A DNA stretch of 64,000 nt. It comes from Paraburkholderia terricola (GTDB lineage Bacteria; Pseudomonadota; Gammaproteobacteria; Burkholderiales; Burkholderiaceae). The stretch is from the NCBI RefSeq assembly GCF_900142195.1, contig NZ_FRAB01000031.1:1-64000 (forward strand). The letters are read 5' to 3'. Under the pieces are notes generated by a model. It did not search any database. It was given only the letters and a program-made list of their open reading frames with translations, and was not told where the DNA came from. Below, one piece after another: positions 42,602-52,600 of the stretch (its first letter is position 1; each line of letters begins with the position of its first letter). The translations under genes and the position numbers were made by a program.

Positions 42602-43579
42602 ATGCTGATCAATTGCGCCGCCTATCAGGACGGCCGGAAGCTGGCTGACATCGACATCGATAGCATCAGCGACTACGTGGCGCGGCCCGAGTGCTTCGTC
42701 TGGGTCGCGCTGAAAGACCCCGGGCCGGGCGAACTGGCCGTGATGAAACACGAGTTCGGCCTGCACGAGCTCGCGATCGAGGATGCGCAGAAGGGCCATC
42801 AGCTCCCCAAGATCGAGGAGTACGGCGAGTCGCTGTTCGCGGTGATGCACACGGTCGAAATGGACGAAGACGGCGAACTGGTGATCGGCGAGGTCGACGT
42901 GTTCGTGGGGCGCAACTACGTGCTCTCGGTGCGCCGCGGCACGCGCGCCGGCTTTCAGAACGTGCGCGCGCGCTGCGAGCGCGAGCCGAAGCTGCTCAAG
43001 AAGGGCTCGGCGTTCGTGCTGTACGCGCTCGTCGACGACATCGTCGATCGCTATTTCCCGATCGTCCAGGCGATGAACGCCGAGATCGAGCAACTGGAAG
43101 ACCGCATTTTCGATCGCAACAATTCGGCGGCATCGCGCGCGATCATCCAGGATCTGTACTCGCTGAAGCGGCGCCTCGTCACGTTGCAGCACCATATCGC
43201 GCCGCTTCAGGAAGCCATCAGCAAGCTGACGGGCGGGCGTATTCCCAGTGTTTGCGAAGGCATGCAGGCGTACTTCCGCGATGTCTACGACCACCTCGAA
43301 CGGATCGTGCGCACCATCGACGGCCGGCGCGAAATGATCGTCACGGCCGTGCAGGTCAATCTCGGCATGATTTCGCTCGCGGAGAGCGAGGTGACCAAGC
43401 GGCTCGGCTCGTTCGCGGCGCTGTTCGCGGTGCCGACCATGATCGCCGGCATCTACGGGATGAACTTCCAGAATCTGCCCGAATTGCACTACCGGTACGG
43501 CTATCCCATCTGTCTAACCGTCATGGCGACGGTCGATTTCGTGCTGTACTGGCGTTTCCGCAAAGCCGGCTGGCTCTGA
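42602..43579 (+). CDS. corA: CorA-family divalent cation (Mg2+/Co2+) transporter
   Basis: The 325-aa product has a long soluble N-terminal domain rich in acidic residues, two C-terminal membrane helices and the conserved pore motif YGMNF near residue 295. It forms a homopentameric inner-membrane channel. Ends KAGWL in place of the KKWL seen in some homologues. Confidence 0.93.
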   Translation: MLINCAAYQDGRKLADIDIDSISDYVARPECFVWVALKDPGPGELAVMKHEFGLHELAIEDAQKGHQLPKIEEYGESLFAVMHTVEMDEDGELVIGEVDVFVGRNYVLSVRRGTRAGFQNVRARCEREPKLLKKGSAFVLYALVDDIVDRYFPIVQAMNAEIEQLEDRIFDRNNSAASRAIIQDLYSLKRRLVTLQHHIAPLQEAISKLTGGRIPSVCEGMQAYFRDVYDHLERIVRTIDGRREMIVTAVQVNLGMISLAESEVTKRLGSFAALFAVPTMIAGIYGMNFQNLPELHYRYGYPICLTVMATVDFVLYWRFRKAGWL

Positions 43580-43954
43580 TCCGGCGTCCAGCGCGCCGCT
43601 GTGCAACGCGCGGGTCATCCGGGACGCCGCGCATGTTCACGCTTGCACCGCGCGCAATAAAAGTCCAGCATAGGCGGCCCGTTGGCCGCTGACCTTGCAG
43701 CCGGCGGCAATTCAGCCACGTACGCACCCCGCGAGGACCCTTGCCAACACGCCGCCTGCCGGCGCGCTCGACACGCGCGCCGGGTCGAATCGATCGACCG
43801 CCACGCACCGCCGCATAGTCTGCGCCCCGGTGCACTGCAACACCGCGAATCGTTGACAATGCGAGCAGGCTGCGCTGAGAATAGGCCCCGCAAACGTTTG
43901 CGCGTCACTAAAAATACGGCTCGCCCGCGAGTCCGACAAACCTTGGAGATATGC
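43580..43954. other. rbs operon promoter region
   Basis: This 375-bp interval holds the predicted promoter and operator at 43853-43902 and the rbsB ribosome-binding site TTGGAG. No gene is supported upstream of that. Confidence 0.6.
43853..43902 (+). promoter_or_regulatory. Predicted rbs promoter with RbsR operator
   Basis: TTGACA (43853-43858), 18-nt spacer and GAGAAT (43877-43882) form a sigma-70-like promoter. CGCAAACGTTTGCG (43889-43902) is a perfect 14-bp palindrome with a central CG, placed at the predicted start point. It looks like a LacI-family operator for RbsR, encoded in the same operon. Confidence 0.7.
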
Positions 43955-44917
43955 ATGAGCCATCGCATTCGCCGCCGCCTGCTGGCGGCCGCCGTTCTCG
44001 CCACCGCTACCGCCGCGCTGCCGTTTTCCGCCGCTTACGCGCAAACCGCGCCCGCTCATAAGCCGAAGGTCGCGCTGGTGATGAAGTCGCTCGCCAACGA
44101 GTTCTTCCTCACCATGGAAAACGGCGCGAAGGATTACCAGAAACACAATCCCGGCCAGTTCGACCTGATCACCAACGGCATCAAGGACGAAACCGATACC
44201 GCGAACCAGATCCGCATCGTCGAGCAGATGATCGTGTCCAAGGTCGACGCGATCGTGCTCGCGCCGGCCGATTCGAAGGCGCTGGTGCCGGTCGTCAAGA
44301 AGGCGGTCGACGCGGGCATCATCGTCGTGAACATCGACAACCGGCTCGACCCGGACGTGCTCAAGTCGAAGGACCTGAACGTGCCGTTCGTCGGACCGGA
44401 CAACCGCAAGGGCGCGCAGAAGGTCGGCGACTATCTGGCCAAAAAGCTGAAGGCGGGCGACGAAGTCGGGATTCTCGAAGGCGTGTCGACCACCACCAAC
44501 GCGCAGCAGCGCACCGCCGGTTTCAAGGACGCGATGCAGAGCGTCGGCGCGAAGGTCGTGTCCGTGCAATCGGGCGAATGGGAAATCGACAAGGGCAATG
44601 CGGTGGCCTCGGCCATGCTCAACGAGTACCCGAACCTGAAGGCGCTGCTCGCCGGCAACGACAACATGGCGATCGGCGCGGTCTCGGCGGTGCGCGCGGC
44701 GGGCAAGCAGGGCAAGGTGATGGTGGTCGGCTACGACAACATCGGCGCGATCAAGCCGATGCTGAAGGACGGCCGCGTGCTCGCCACCGCCGATCAATAC
44801 GCCGCCAAGCAGGCCGTGTTCGGCATCGATACGGCGTTGAAGGCGATCGCCGAGCACAAGAAGCAGTCGCAGTTGTCCGGCGTGGTGGAAACGCCGTGCG
44901 ACCTGGTGACGAAGTAA
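43955..44917 (+). CDS. rbsB: Ribose ABC transporter substrate-binding protein
   Basis: The 320-aa product has a signal peptide (residues ~1-30, cleavage after AYA) and a type I periplasmic-binding fold with hallmark phrases (VALVMKSLANEFFLTMENGA; VVNIDNRLD; GNDNMAIGAVSAVRAAG). It collects ribose or a related sugar in the periplasm. ATG at 43955 follows TTGGAGATATGC. First gene of the operon. Confidence 0.92.
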   Translation: MSHRIRRRLLAAAVLATATAALPFSAAYAQTAPAHKPKVALVMKSLANEFFLTMENGAKDYQKHNPGQFDLITNGIKDETDTANQIRIVEQMIVSKVDAIVLAPADSKALVPVVKKAVDAGIIVVNIDNRLDPDVLKSKDLNVPFVGPDNRKGAQKVGDYLAKKLKAGDEVGILEGVSTTTNAQQRTAGFKDAMQSVGAKVVSVQSGEWEIDKGNAVASAMLNEYPNLKALLAGNDNMAIGAVSAVRAAGKQGKVMVVGYDNIGAIKPMLKDGRVLATADQYAAKQAVFGIDTALKAIAEHKKQSQLSGVVETPCDLVTK

Positions 44918-45255
44918 GCGTCGCCGGGAAAACACCGCGATAAGCACAGCAGTAAGCACCGCAATAAGCACAGCAACGAGCCCGGCTCCAGGGTTCGCGC
45001 TCACGCCGTCGCATGCCCTATGCATGCGGGCGAGACACGAACCCGCGGCAATTCAATAAACGCTCAAGAAACCTGCCGCGCCGCCGTTAATGCCAGAGGT
45101 AAGCGTCATGACGGTGGCCGCGCGGCGGGAGGGTGCGTGGCCGTGAGCGCCTGCGCATTCCGCGCATTGGGCCGGCATGACACGTGGCGATCGGCCGCCG
45201 CCTCATTCGAGCGAATCGCATGAGGCCGCGCCGGCCGCCCCGAACCAGGATCGCG
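44918..45255. other. rbsB-rbsA intergenic region
   Basis: The 338-bp gap contains a short tandem repeat of AAGCAC(A/C)GCA, with three units of ~12-13 bp at about 44939-44978. No gene is supported. Confidence 0.5.
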
Positions 45256-46854
45256 ATGGATTCAACCGACCACGACGCCGTGCCTGCCGTACTGTCCGTT
45301 AGCGGCATCGGCAAGACCTATGCCGAACCGGTGCTCGCCGACGTTTCGCTGTCGTTGCGCGCCGGCGAGGTATTGGCGCTGACCGGCGAAAACGGCGCGG
45401 GCAAGAGCACGCTGTCCAAGATCATCGGCGGGCTCGTCGACCCGACCACCGGCGCGATGCGCCTCGGCGGCGAGCCGTATGCGCCGGCGAGCCGCACCGA
45501 AGCCGAAGCGCTCGGCGTGCGCATGGTGATGCAGGAACTCAATCTGCTGCCGACGCTGTCGGTGGCCGAAAACCTGTTCCTCAACCGCTTGCCGCAAGCG
45601 GGCGCGTTCCGCTTCGGCTGGATCGACCGCCGCAAGCTGCGCGAGGACGCGCGCCATGCCATGGCGCAAGTCGGCCTCGACGCGATCGATCCCGATACGC
45701 TCGTCGGCGAACTCGGCATCGGCCATCAGCAGATGGTGGAGATCGCCCGCAATCTGATCGACGACTGCCGCGTGCTGATTCTCGACGAACCCACCGCGAT
45801 GCTGACCGCGCGCGAAGTCGATCTGCTGTTCGAGCAGATCGACCGCCTGAAGGCGCGCGGCGTCGCGCTGGTCTACATCTCGCATCGGCTGGAGGAACTC
45901 GCGCGCGTCGCCGAGCGGGTCGCGGTGCTGCGCGACGGCCGGCTGGTGCATGTCGACGCGATGGCCAACCTGACGAGCGACGACATCGTCACGTGGATGG
46001 TGGGCCGTGAACTCGGCGAGCGGATCGATCTGGGCGTGCGCAATATCGGCGCGCCGCTCCTGAAGGTGGACAAGCTCACGCGCGGCAAGGTGGTGCGCGA
46101 GGTCTCGTTCGAGGTGCGCGCGGGCGAGATTTTCGGCATTAGCGGGCTGATCGGCGCGGGCCGCACCGAACTGATGCGGCTGATTTACGGCGCCGATCAG
46201 AAGGACGGCGGCACGGTCGCGCTGGCGTCGAAACCGGGCGCGCCGCCCACGCCCGTGCACATCGCCTCGCCCACGGACGCGGTGCGCGCCGGCATCGCGC
46301 TGATCACCGAGGACCGCAAAGGCGAAGGCCTTTTGCTGCCGCAGCCGATCGCGGCCAACGTGTCGCTCGGCAATATCCGCAGCGTGGCGCGGCATGGCAT
46401 CGTCGACGCGCGGCGCGAGAACGCGCTCGCGCAAAAGCAGATCGACGCCATGCGGATTCGCAGTTCGGGGCCGGGGCAGATCGTCGGCGAACTGTCGGGC
46501 GGCAACCAGCAGAAGGTCGTGATCGGCCGCTGGCTCGCGCGCGATTGCCGCGTGCTGTTATTCGACGAACCCACGCGCGGCATCGACGTCGGCGCGAAGT
46601 TCGATATTTATGGCTTGATGGGCGCGCTGGCTCGGGAAGGGCGCGCGCTCGTCGTGGTGTCGAGCGACCTGCGCGAACTGATGCTGATCTGCGACCGGAT
46701 CGGCGTGATGTCCGCGGGAAGCATGACGGGTGTGTTCGAACGCGACGGCTGGTCGCAGGATGCGTTGCTGGCCGCGGCGTTCGCCGGCTACCGCAGCCGC
46801 GAAGCGTTGCTCCACGCCGTCCCCGACACCAACGAAGCAGGGAGTCTGTCATGA
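45256..46854 (+). CDS. rbsA: Ribose ABC transporter ATP-binding protein
   Basis: The 532-aa product has two fused ATPase domains. The first has Walker A GENGAGKST and Walker B LILDEPTAML; the second has a degenerate P-loop (SGLIGAGRTEL), LSGGNQQK signature and LLFDEPTRGID. AGGATCGCG precedes ATG at 45256. It energises sugar import with RbsC. Confidence 0.94.
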   Translation: MDSTDHDAVPAVLSVSGIGKTYAEPVLADVSLSLRAGEVLALTGENGAGKSTLSKIIGGLVDPTTGAMRLGGEPYAPASRTEAEALGVRMVMQELNLLPTLSVAENLFLNRLPQAGAFRFGWIDRRKLREDARHAMAQVGLDAIDPDTLVGELGIGHQQMVEIARNLIDDCRVLILDEPTAMLTAREVDLLFEQIDRLKARGVALVYISHRLEELARVAERVAVLRDGRLVHVDAMANLTSDDIVTWMVGRELGERIDLGVRNIGAPLLKVDKLTRGKVVREVSFEVRAGEIFGISGLIGAGRTELMRLIYGADQKDGGTVALASKPGAPPTPVHIASPTDAVRAGIALITEDRKGEGLLLPQPIAANVSLGNIRSVARHGIVDARRENALAQKQIDAMRIRSSGPGQIVGELSGGNQQKVVIGRWLARDCRVLLFDEPTRGIDVGAKFDIYGLMGALAREGRALVVVSSDLRELMLICDRIGVMSAGSMTGVFERDGWSQDALLAAAFAGYRSREALLHAVPDTNEAGSLS

Positions 46855-47912
46855 CCGATCAATCGTTGCGTGAAGCGCCGAATGGCAAGCAGGGCGCGGC
46901 CAACGCCAACAGCACGAACAACGCCATGCCGCCGGCCGACCCGTCCGCGCCGCTCGCGAGCGGCAAGCCGGCGGGCACGCGCCTCGGCTTTTCGAATTAC
47001 CTGGGTCTGGCCGGCGCGCTACTGGCGATGATCGTGCTGTTCTCGCTGCTCAGTTCGCACTTTCTCACCTACGACACATTCAGCACGATCGCCAACCAGA
47101 TTCCGGATCTGGTGGTGATGTCGGTGGGCATGACCTTCGTGCTGATCATCGCCGGGATCGATCTGTCGGTGGGCTCGGTGCTGGCGCTGGGCGGGTCGGT
47201 GGTGAGCGTGGCCGCGCTGAAGTGGGGCTGGGGGCCGTTGCCGTCGGCGCTGCTGGGCGTCGCGGCGGCGGCGCTGACCGGCACGATCACCGGTTCGGTG
47301 ACGGTGGGCTGGCGGATTCCGTCGTTCATCGTCTCGCTCGGCGTGCTGGAAGCGGCGCGCGGCATGGCCTATCAGATGACGAATTCGCGCACCGCCTATA
47401 TCGGCGACGCCTTCGATTTTCTGTCGAACCCGATCGCCTTCGGCATCTCGCCGGCGTTCCTGATCGCGGTGGCCGTGATGGTGATCGCGCAACTGGTGCT
47501 CACGCGCACGGTATTCGGCCGCTATCTGGTCGGCATCGGCACCAACGAGGAAGCGGTGCGGCTCGCCGGGGTCGATCCGCGGCCGTACAAGGTCATCGTG
47601 TTCGCGCTGATGGGCGCGCTCGCGGGCCTGGCCGCGCTGTTCCAGATTTCGCGTCTGGAAGCGGCCGATCCGAACGCGGGCGCCGGCGTGGAACTCCAGG
47701 TGATCGCGGCGGTGGTGATCGGCGGCACCAGCCTGATGGGCGGCCGCGGCTCGGTCATCAGTACGTTTTTTGGCGTGTTGATCATTTCGGTGCTGGCGGC
47801 CGGCCTCGCGCAGATCGGCGCGAACGAGCCGACCAAGCGGATGATCACCGGCGCGGTGATCGTGGTGGCGGTGGTGCTCGACACCTACCGCAGCCGCCGC
47901 AAGCGCGCCTGA
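46851..47912 (+). CDS. rbsC: Ribose ABC transporter permease
   Basis: The 353-aa product has an N-terminal Asn/Ala/Pro-rich cytosolic extension (~40 residues) and eight to ten membrane helices with the family motif AGIDLSVGSVLALGG and AAVVIGGTSLMGGRGSV. Start overlaps the rbsA stop by 4 nt (ATGA). Confidence 0.93.
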   Translation: MTDQSLREAPNGKQGAANANSTNNAMPPADPSAPLASGKPAGTRLGFSNYLGLAGALLAMIVLFSLLSSHFLTYDTFSTIANQIPDLVVMSVGMTFVLIIAGIDLSVGSVLALGGSVVSVAALKWGWGPLPSALLGVAAAALTGTITGSVTVGWRIPSFIVSLGVLEAARGMAYQMTNSRTAYIGDAFDFLSNPIAFGISPAFLIAVAVMVIAQLVLTRTVFGRYLVGIGTNEEAVRLAGVDPRPYKVIVFALMGALAGLAALFQISRLEAADPNAGAGVELQVIAAVVIGGTSLMGGRGSVISTFFGVLIISVLAAGLAQIGANEPTKRMITGAVIVVAVVLDTYRSRRKRA

Positions 47913-48081
47913 GCCGCTCGCGGCGCGCAGCGGTCCGGCAGATTGACGCGGCCTGAGCAGTCACGGTGTCGTTAGCGGTAAAGCGTAAGAATTCATGGGT
48001 TTGGTCTGTCTTCGATGAAGACGTCCGGTGGGTCGCCAGATAGCGCGACCGGCGGAAAAAACAGGCAGGAGAGCAACAGTT

Positions 48082-49122
48082 ATGGCGACGATCAAGGATG
48101 TAGCGGCCGTGGCAGGCGTGTCGTTCACGACGGTATCGCACGTGGTGAACAACTCGCGGCCCGTGTCCGCCGACGTGCGCGCGAAGGTCGAGCACGCGAT
48201 CCGTCAGCTTCACTACGTGCCGTCGGCGGTGGCCCGCTCGCTCAAGGCGCGGGCGACGGCGACGATCGGCCTGGTGGTGCCGAACAGCACGAACCCGTAT
48301 TTCGCCGAACTCGCGCGCGGCATCGAGGACGGCTGTTCGCGCAACGGCTACTGCGTGTTCTTCTGCAATTCCGACGACGACCCGGCCAAGCAGCGCAACT
48401 ATCTGCGCGTGTTGCAGGAAAAGCGCATCGACGGGCTGATCGTGGCCTCCGCCGGCGACGACGCGGTGCTCGCGCAAGCGCTCGCCGACGCGCGCGAGCC
48501 GCTCGTGATCGTCGACCGTAACATCGAGGGGCTGAACGCGGACCTGGTGCAGATCGACCATGAGAAGGGCGGCTATCTCGCCACCCGCCATCTGCTCGAA
48601 CTGGGGCATGTGCGGATCGGCTGCATTACCGGGCCGGTCGAGACCGCGGTGAGCGCGATGCGGGTACACGGCTTCATCCGCGCGATGACCGAGCGCGGCA
48701 TCGAGATTCCGCCGGATGCGATCGTCGAAAGCGATTTTTCCGGCATGGGCGGCCATCGCGCGGCGGCGCAACTGTTCGACACGGTGAAGCCGTCGGCGAT
48801 TTTCGCCGGCAACGACATGATGGGCATCGGCGCGCTGCGCGCGGCGGCGGAACGCAACATCAGCGTGCCGCGCGATTGCTCGATCATCGGTTTCGACGAT
48901 ATCGAACTGGGACGCTTCACCTACCCGTCGCTGTCGACGGTCGGGCAATCGGTGCGCGCGCTCGGCGACATGGCCGCGCAAACGCTGATCGAACGCATCG
49001 CCGGGACCCCGTCGGGCACCGCGCGCGCATCCGGCCGCCGGCGCGTCGTGTCGCCGCGGCTGATCGTGCGCGAATCCACCGCGACCTGGGCGGGCGCGGG
49101 CAAACGCAATCTGGCGGCATGA
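48082..49122 (+). CDS. rbsR: LacI-family ribose operon repressor
   Basis: The 346-aa product has the helix-turn-helix IKDVAAVAGVSFTTVSHVVN, hinge VARSLKARATATIGLV and a full sugar-binding domain (FAGNDMMGIGALRAAAE; GFDDIELGRFTYPSLSTVG). It is encoded inside the operon between rbsC and rbsK, so autoregulation at the 43889 palindrome is likely. Confidence 0.9.
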   Translation: MATIKDVAAVAGVSFTTVSHVVNNSRPVSADVRAKVEHAIRQLHYVPSAVARSLKARATATIGLVVPNSTNPYFAELARGIEDGCSRNGYCVFFCNSDDDPAKQRNYLRVLQEKRIDGLIVASAGDDAVLAQALADAREPLVIVDRNIEGLNADLVQIDHEKGGYLATRHLLELGHVRIGCITGPVETAVSAMRVHGFIRAMTERGIEIPPDAIVESDFSGMGGHRAAAQLFDTVKPSAIFAGNDMMGIGALRAAAERNISVPRDCSIIGFDDIELGRFTYPSLSTVGQSVRALGDMAAQTLIERIAGTPSGTARASGRRRVVSPRLIVRESTATWAGAGKRNLAA

Positions 49123-49173
49123 GCGCAACGGCGGCGAAGCGCACGAAAGCTCGCCGCACTATGGGAGAAGGGA

Positions 49174-50103
49174 GTGGCAAGTCAGCAAACGCGCTCACGC
49201 GTGACGGTGGTCGGTAGTCTGAACATGGATCTGGTGGCGCGCGCGCCGCGTCTGCCGCATCCCGGCGAGACGCTCGCGGGCCGCGCGTTCGCGCAGGTGG
49301 CGGGCGGCAAGGGCGGCAACCAGGCGGTCGCGGCCGCCCGGCTGGGCGCGCGGGTGTCGATGCTGGGCTGCGTCGGCGCGGACGCCAATGGCGCGCAGTT
49401 GCGCGCCGGACTCGAAGCGGAAGGCATCGACTGCGCGGCGCTGGAAACCGGAACGCAGGCGACCGGCGTGGCGCTGATCGTCGTCGACGATGCGAGCCAG
49501 AACGCGATCGTGATCGTCGCGGGCAGCAACGGCGAAGTCACGCCTGAAACGATTGCCCGCCACGAGGCCGTGCTGGCCGCCGCCGACGTGGTGATCTGCC
49601 AGCTTGAAACGCCGCCCGCGACCGTGCGCGCGGCGCTTGCCGCGGCGCGGCGGCTGGGCAAGACGGTGATCCTGAATCCGGCGCCCGCCACCGGTCCGTT
49701 GCCGGCCGACTGGCTGCCGCTGATCGACTACCTGATCCCGAACGAACTCGAGGCCGCCACGCTGACCGGTCTGCCGGTCGCCTCGCCCGAGGACGCGGCG
49801 CGGGCCGCCGCCGCGCTGCGCGCGGCCGGCGCGCGCAACGTGCTGGTCACGCTCGGTCCGCGGGGCGTGCACGCGACGCTCGACGGCGGGGCCGCGACGC
49901 TGTACGACGCGCCGCGGGTGGCAGCCGTCGATACGACCGCGGCGGGCGATACTTTCATCGGCGGCTTCGCGGCGCAACTCGCGCAAGGCGCGAGCGTCGA
50001 TGCGGCGATCCGCTTCGCGCAGCGCGCGGCGGCGCTCTCGGTGACGCGCGCCGGCGCGCAGCCGTCGATTCCCACTTGCGCCGAACTGGACGCTTCGGCC
50101 TGA
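49174..50103 (+). CDS. rbsK: Ribokinase
   Basis: The 309-aa product is a PfkB-family kinase with VVGSLNMDLVARAPRLP, GGKGGNQAVAAARLGA and the catalytic VDTTAAGDTFIGG. It phosphorylates ribose to ribose 5-phosphate. GTG start at 49174 follows GGAGAAGGGA. The mutarotase gene rbsD is absent, so ring opening may be unassisted or the gene lies elsewhere. Confidence 0.93.
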   Translation: MASQQTRSRVTVVGSLNMDLVARAPRLPHPGETLAGRAFAQVAGGKGGNQAVAAARLGARVSMLGCVGADANGAQLRAGLEAEGIDCAALETGTQATGVALIVVDDASQNAIVIVAGSNGEVTPETIARHEAVLAAADVVICQLETPPATVRAALAAARRLGKTVILNPAPATGPLPADWLPLIDYLIPNELEAATLTGLPVASPEDAARAAAALRAAGARNVLVTLGPRGVHATLDGGAATLYDAPRVAAVDTTAAGDTFIGGFAAQLAQGASVDAAIRFAQRAAALSVTRAGAQPSIPTCAELDASA

Positions 50104-50484
50104 TTGGCAGCGAGCCCGCCGCGCATCGAGGCCAACGATGCGCGGCGCGCAAAAGCGTCCGCCGTGGTGCCCGGGCTCGATTCGCAGCAGGCTCGTCTGC
50201 TCGGCCAGGCCTGAACACAGCTCATCCCCTCGCGCGTTCAGTGCCCGTTTTCCCGCCCCGTCGTTGCCCTAAACGCCGCGTAATCCATGCGACGCAGGCC
50301 GCTTGTCGGCCCTTTGAAATTTAATCGAATTTGTTACAACGTCTTTCTTCACACCATATAAATACTTCAAGTATGCGTTTTATGTGCCGTAAACAAACTT
50401 AGAGCGCCGCACCCAAAAAGGGACGCCTCGACGCAGACGCCCCGCGCGTACGCGCTCTCTTATTTGCTAAGCACAGGAACAAGC
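50104..50484. other. Region upstream of the chemotaxis receptor
   Basis: This 381-bp interval is AT-rich between about 50320 and 50400, which suggests the receptor promoter; a clear sigma-28 element was not identified. No gene is supported. Confidence 0.5.
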
Positions 50485-52257
50485 ATGTTGAACAAAGGCA
50501 TCACGATCAAGGCGCGCATTGGCCTGACGATGGCATTCCTTGCCGCGCTGCTGGTGGCCATCGGCGTGTTCGGTCTGTTCGGCATGAGCCGTTCGAACGA
50601 CGCCTATAAGGACACGTTCACCAACGCCATGCCGAGCGCGGTCGACATCGGCAATGCGGAGCTGTACGCGGCGCGCGAACGGCTGGCGCTCGACCGCGCC
50701 GCGTTCATGATCGGCACGCCGGAATCGGCGCCCACGCTCGAGCGCGCGCGCCTGATGCGCACCACCTCCGACACCTGGTGGAAAAAGTACATGGACCTGC
50801 CGCGCGACGCCGAGGAAGACCGTCTCGCACAGGTCGTCGTCGGCAAGCGCGACGCGCTGCATCAGCAGGCGGACGCCTTTGCCGCGATCGTCGCCGCAAG
50901 CGACCAGAGCAAGCTGATCGACAGCGCCAAGCGTCTGCAGGTGGCGTACAACGAACTCGCCAACGCCGACGAGGCCTTGCGCAAATTCCAGTTCGAATCG
51001 GCGAAGGCGGGTTACGACTCCGCGCAGAGCCAATTCGACCTGTTTCGGCTGGTGAGCGCCGGCGCGCTGCTGGTCGGCGTGCTGGCCGCGGCCTTGTCGT
51101 ATCTCGTGCTGAGCCGCGCGATCGCCCGTCCGCTCGACGAAGCCCTCGGCCACTTCGACGCGATCGCCGCCGGCGATCTGCGCCGCCCGGTCGTCGTCAC
51201 GTCGCGCGATGAAATGGGCCGGCTGCTCGAAGGGATCGCGAAGATGCAGCGCAGTCTCACCGAAACGGTGCGCACGGTGCGCAGCGGCAGCGAATCCATC
51301 GCGACGGCCACGCGTCAGATCGCGGCCGGCAATCTCGACCTCTCGTCGCGCACCGAGGAGCAGGCCTCCGCGTTGCAGGAAACCGCGTCGAGCATGGAAG
51401 AGCTGACCGGCACCGTCAAGCAGAACGCCGACAATGCCCGCCAGGCGAGCTCGCTCGCGGCCAATGCGTCGGAGATCGCCAATCGCGGCAGCACGGTGGT
51501 CGGGCAGGTGGTCGGCACGATGGGCGACATCAACCAGAGTTCGGCGAAGATCGCGGACATCATTTCGATCATCGAAGGCATTGCGTTCCAGACCAACATC
51601 CTGGCCCTGAACGCGGCCGTGGAAGCGGCGCGGGCCGGCGAGGACGGGCGCGGTTTCGCGGTCGTGGCGGGCGAGGTGCGCAGTCTCGCGCAGCGCTCGT
51701 CGGCGGCGGCCAAGGAAATCAAGGAACTGATCGACACTTCGGTCGAGCGGGTGCAGTCCGGCTCGGCGTTGGTCGACCAGGCCGGCCGCACGATGACGGA
51801 GATCATCGGCGCGGTGCAGCGCGTGACCGACATCATGGGCGAGATCGCGGCGGCCTCGGAAGAGCAGAGCAGCGGCATCGACCAGGTGGCGCGCGCCGTC
51901 ACGCAGATGGATGAGGTCACGCAGCAAAATGCCGCGCTGGTCGAGGAAGCGGCCGCGGCGGCGTCTTCGCTCGAAGACCAGGCGGGCAAGCTGCGCGCCG
52001 CGGTCGCGGTGTTCCAGTTGGACGAAAGCGGCCAGGCGCCCGTGAGCGCGGCGGCGAGAAGTGCGGCCAAGCCGGCGCGTCCGGTCGCGGCCCGCAAGAT
52101 GTCTCACGTCACGGCGCGGCCCGCGCCGCAGGCTCCGGCCGCAAGCGCCGCCACGAGGGCACCTGCGAGGGCGCCCGCAGCAGCGCCCGCGAGAGCGCCG
52201 GCCAAAGCCGCGGCGCCCGTCAGCGCCGGCGGCGACCAGGACTGGGAAACTTTCTAA
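50485..52257 (+). CDS. Methyl-accepting chemotaxis protein (Tar-like, with DWETF tail)
   Basis: The 590-aa product has an N-terminal helix (ARIGLTMAFLAALLVAIGVF), a periplasmic four-helix sensor, a second helix (LVSAGALLVGVLAAALSYLV), HAMP and signalling domains with ILALNAAVEAARAGEDGRGF. The last residues DWETF match the CheR/CheB-binding pentapeptide NWETF. A Pro/Ala-rich linker precedes it. AGGAAC precedes ATG at 50485. Ligand unknown. Confidence 0.92.
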   Translation: MLNKGITIKARIGLTMAFLAALLVAIGVFGLFGMSRSNDAYKDTFTNAMPSAVDIGNAELYAARERLALDRAAFMIGTPESAPTLERARLMRTTSDTWWKKYMDLPRDAEEDRLAQVVVGKRDALHQQADAFAAIVAASDQSKLIDSAKRLQVAYNELANADEALRKFQFESAKAGYDSAQSQFDLFRLVSAGALLVGVLAAALSYLVLSRAIARPLDEALGHFDAIAAGDLRRPVVVTSRDEMGRLLEGIAKMQRSLTETVRTVRSGSESIATATRQIAAGNLDLSSRTEEQASALQETASSMEELTGTVKQNADNARQASSLAANASEIANRGSTVVGQVVGTMGDINQSSAKIADIISIIEGIAFQTNILALNAAVEAARAGEDGRGFAVVAGEVRSLAQRSSAAAKEIKELIDTSVERVQSGSALVDQAGRTMTEIIGAVQRVTDIMGEIAAASEEQSSGIDQVARAVTQMDEVTQQNAALVEEAAAAASSLEDQAGKLRAAVAVFQLDESGQAPVSAAARSAAKPARPVAARKMSHVTARPAPQAPAASAATRAPARAPAAAPARAPAKAAAPVSAGGDQDWETF

Positions 52258-52600
52258 TCCCTTGCCCTCTGTCGGAGCATCCGTTCGCGGCGCCGGGACG
52301 ACTCGAAACGCGTCCCGGCGGATGACCGCATCGCCCGAAAAGACCGCGATCGCGCAGGCATCGGCGGTCTTTTTTCATGGCTTGCGCATTAAGTAGGGCT
52401 GACGGCGCACTTCACGCCCTGGCGGGCGCCATGATCCGGTACATTGACGGGCGCGGCTGCTGCTCCTCGCGGCTGCGTGGCCAGCGCGGATCGTCTGCCT
52501 GAAGCGTGCGAGCCCGCTGCCTTTAATCGCTGTAACGCCTGTCCACGCCAACCGGCACGCGGCAACCAACCGCTCAACGCGCCAGCCATAAAGGACCGAC
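52258..52600. other. Region between the receptor and the hydratase
   Basis: 343 bp holding the terminator at 52338-52375 and presumably the promoter of the hydratase gene. No gene supported. Confidence 0.55.
52338..52375 (+). terminator. Rho-independent terminator after the chemotaxis receptor
   Basis: AAAAGACCGC (52338-52347) pairs with GCGGTCTTTT (52364-52373) across a 16-nt loop and is followed by T residues. Confidence 0.85.

Noticed and set aside
43682..43954. N-terminal extension of rbsB
   Set aside because: It is Arg/His-rich and covers the promoter and operator; the signal peptide begins at 43955 after a ribosome-binding site.
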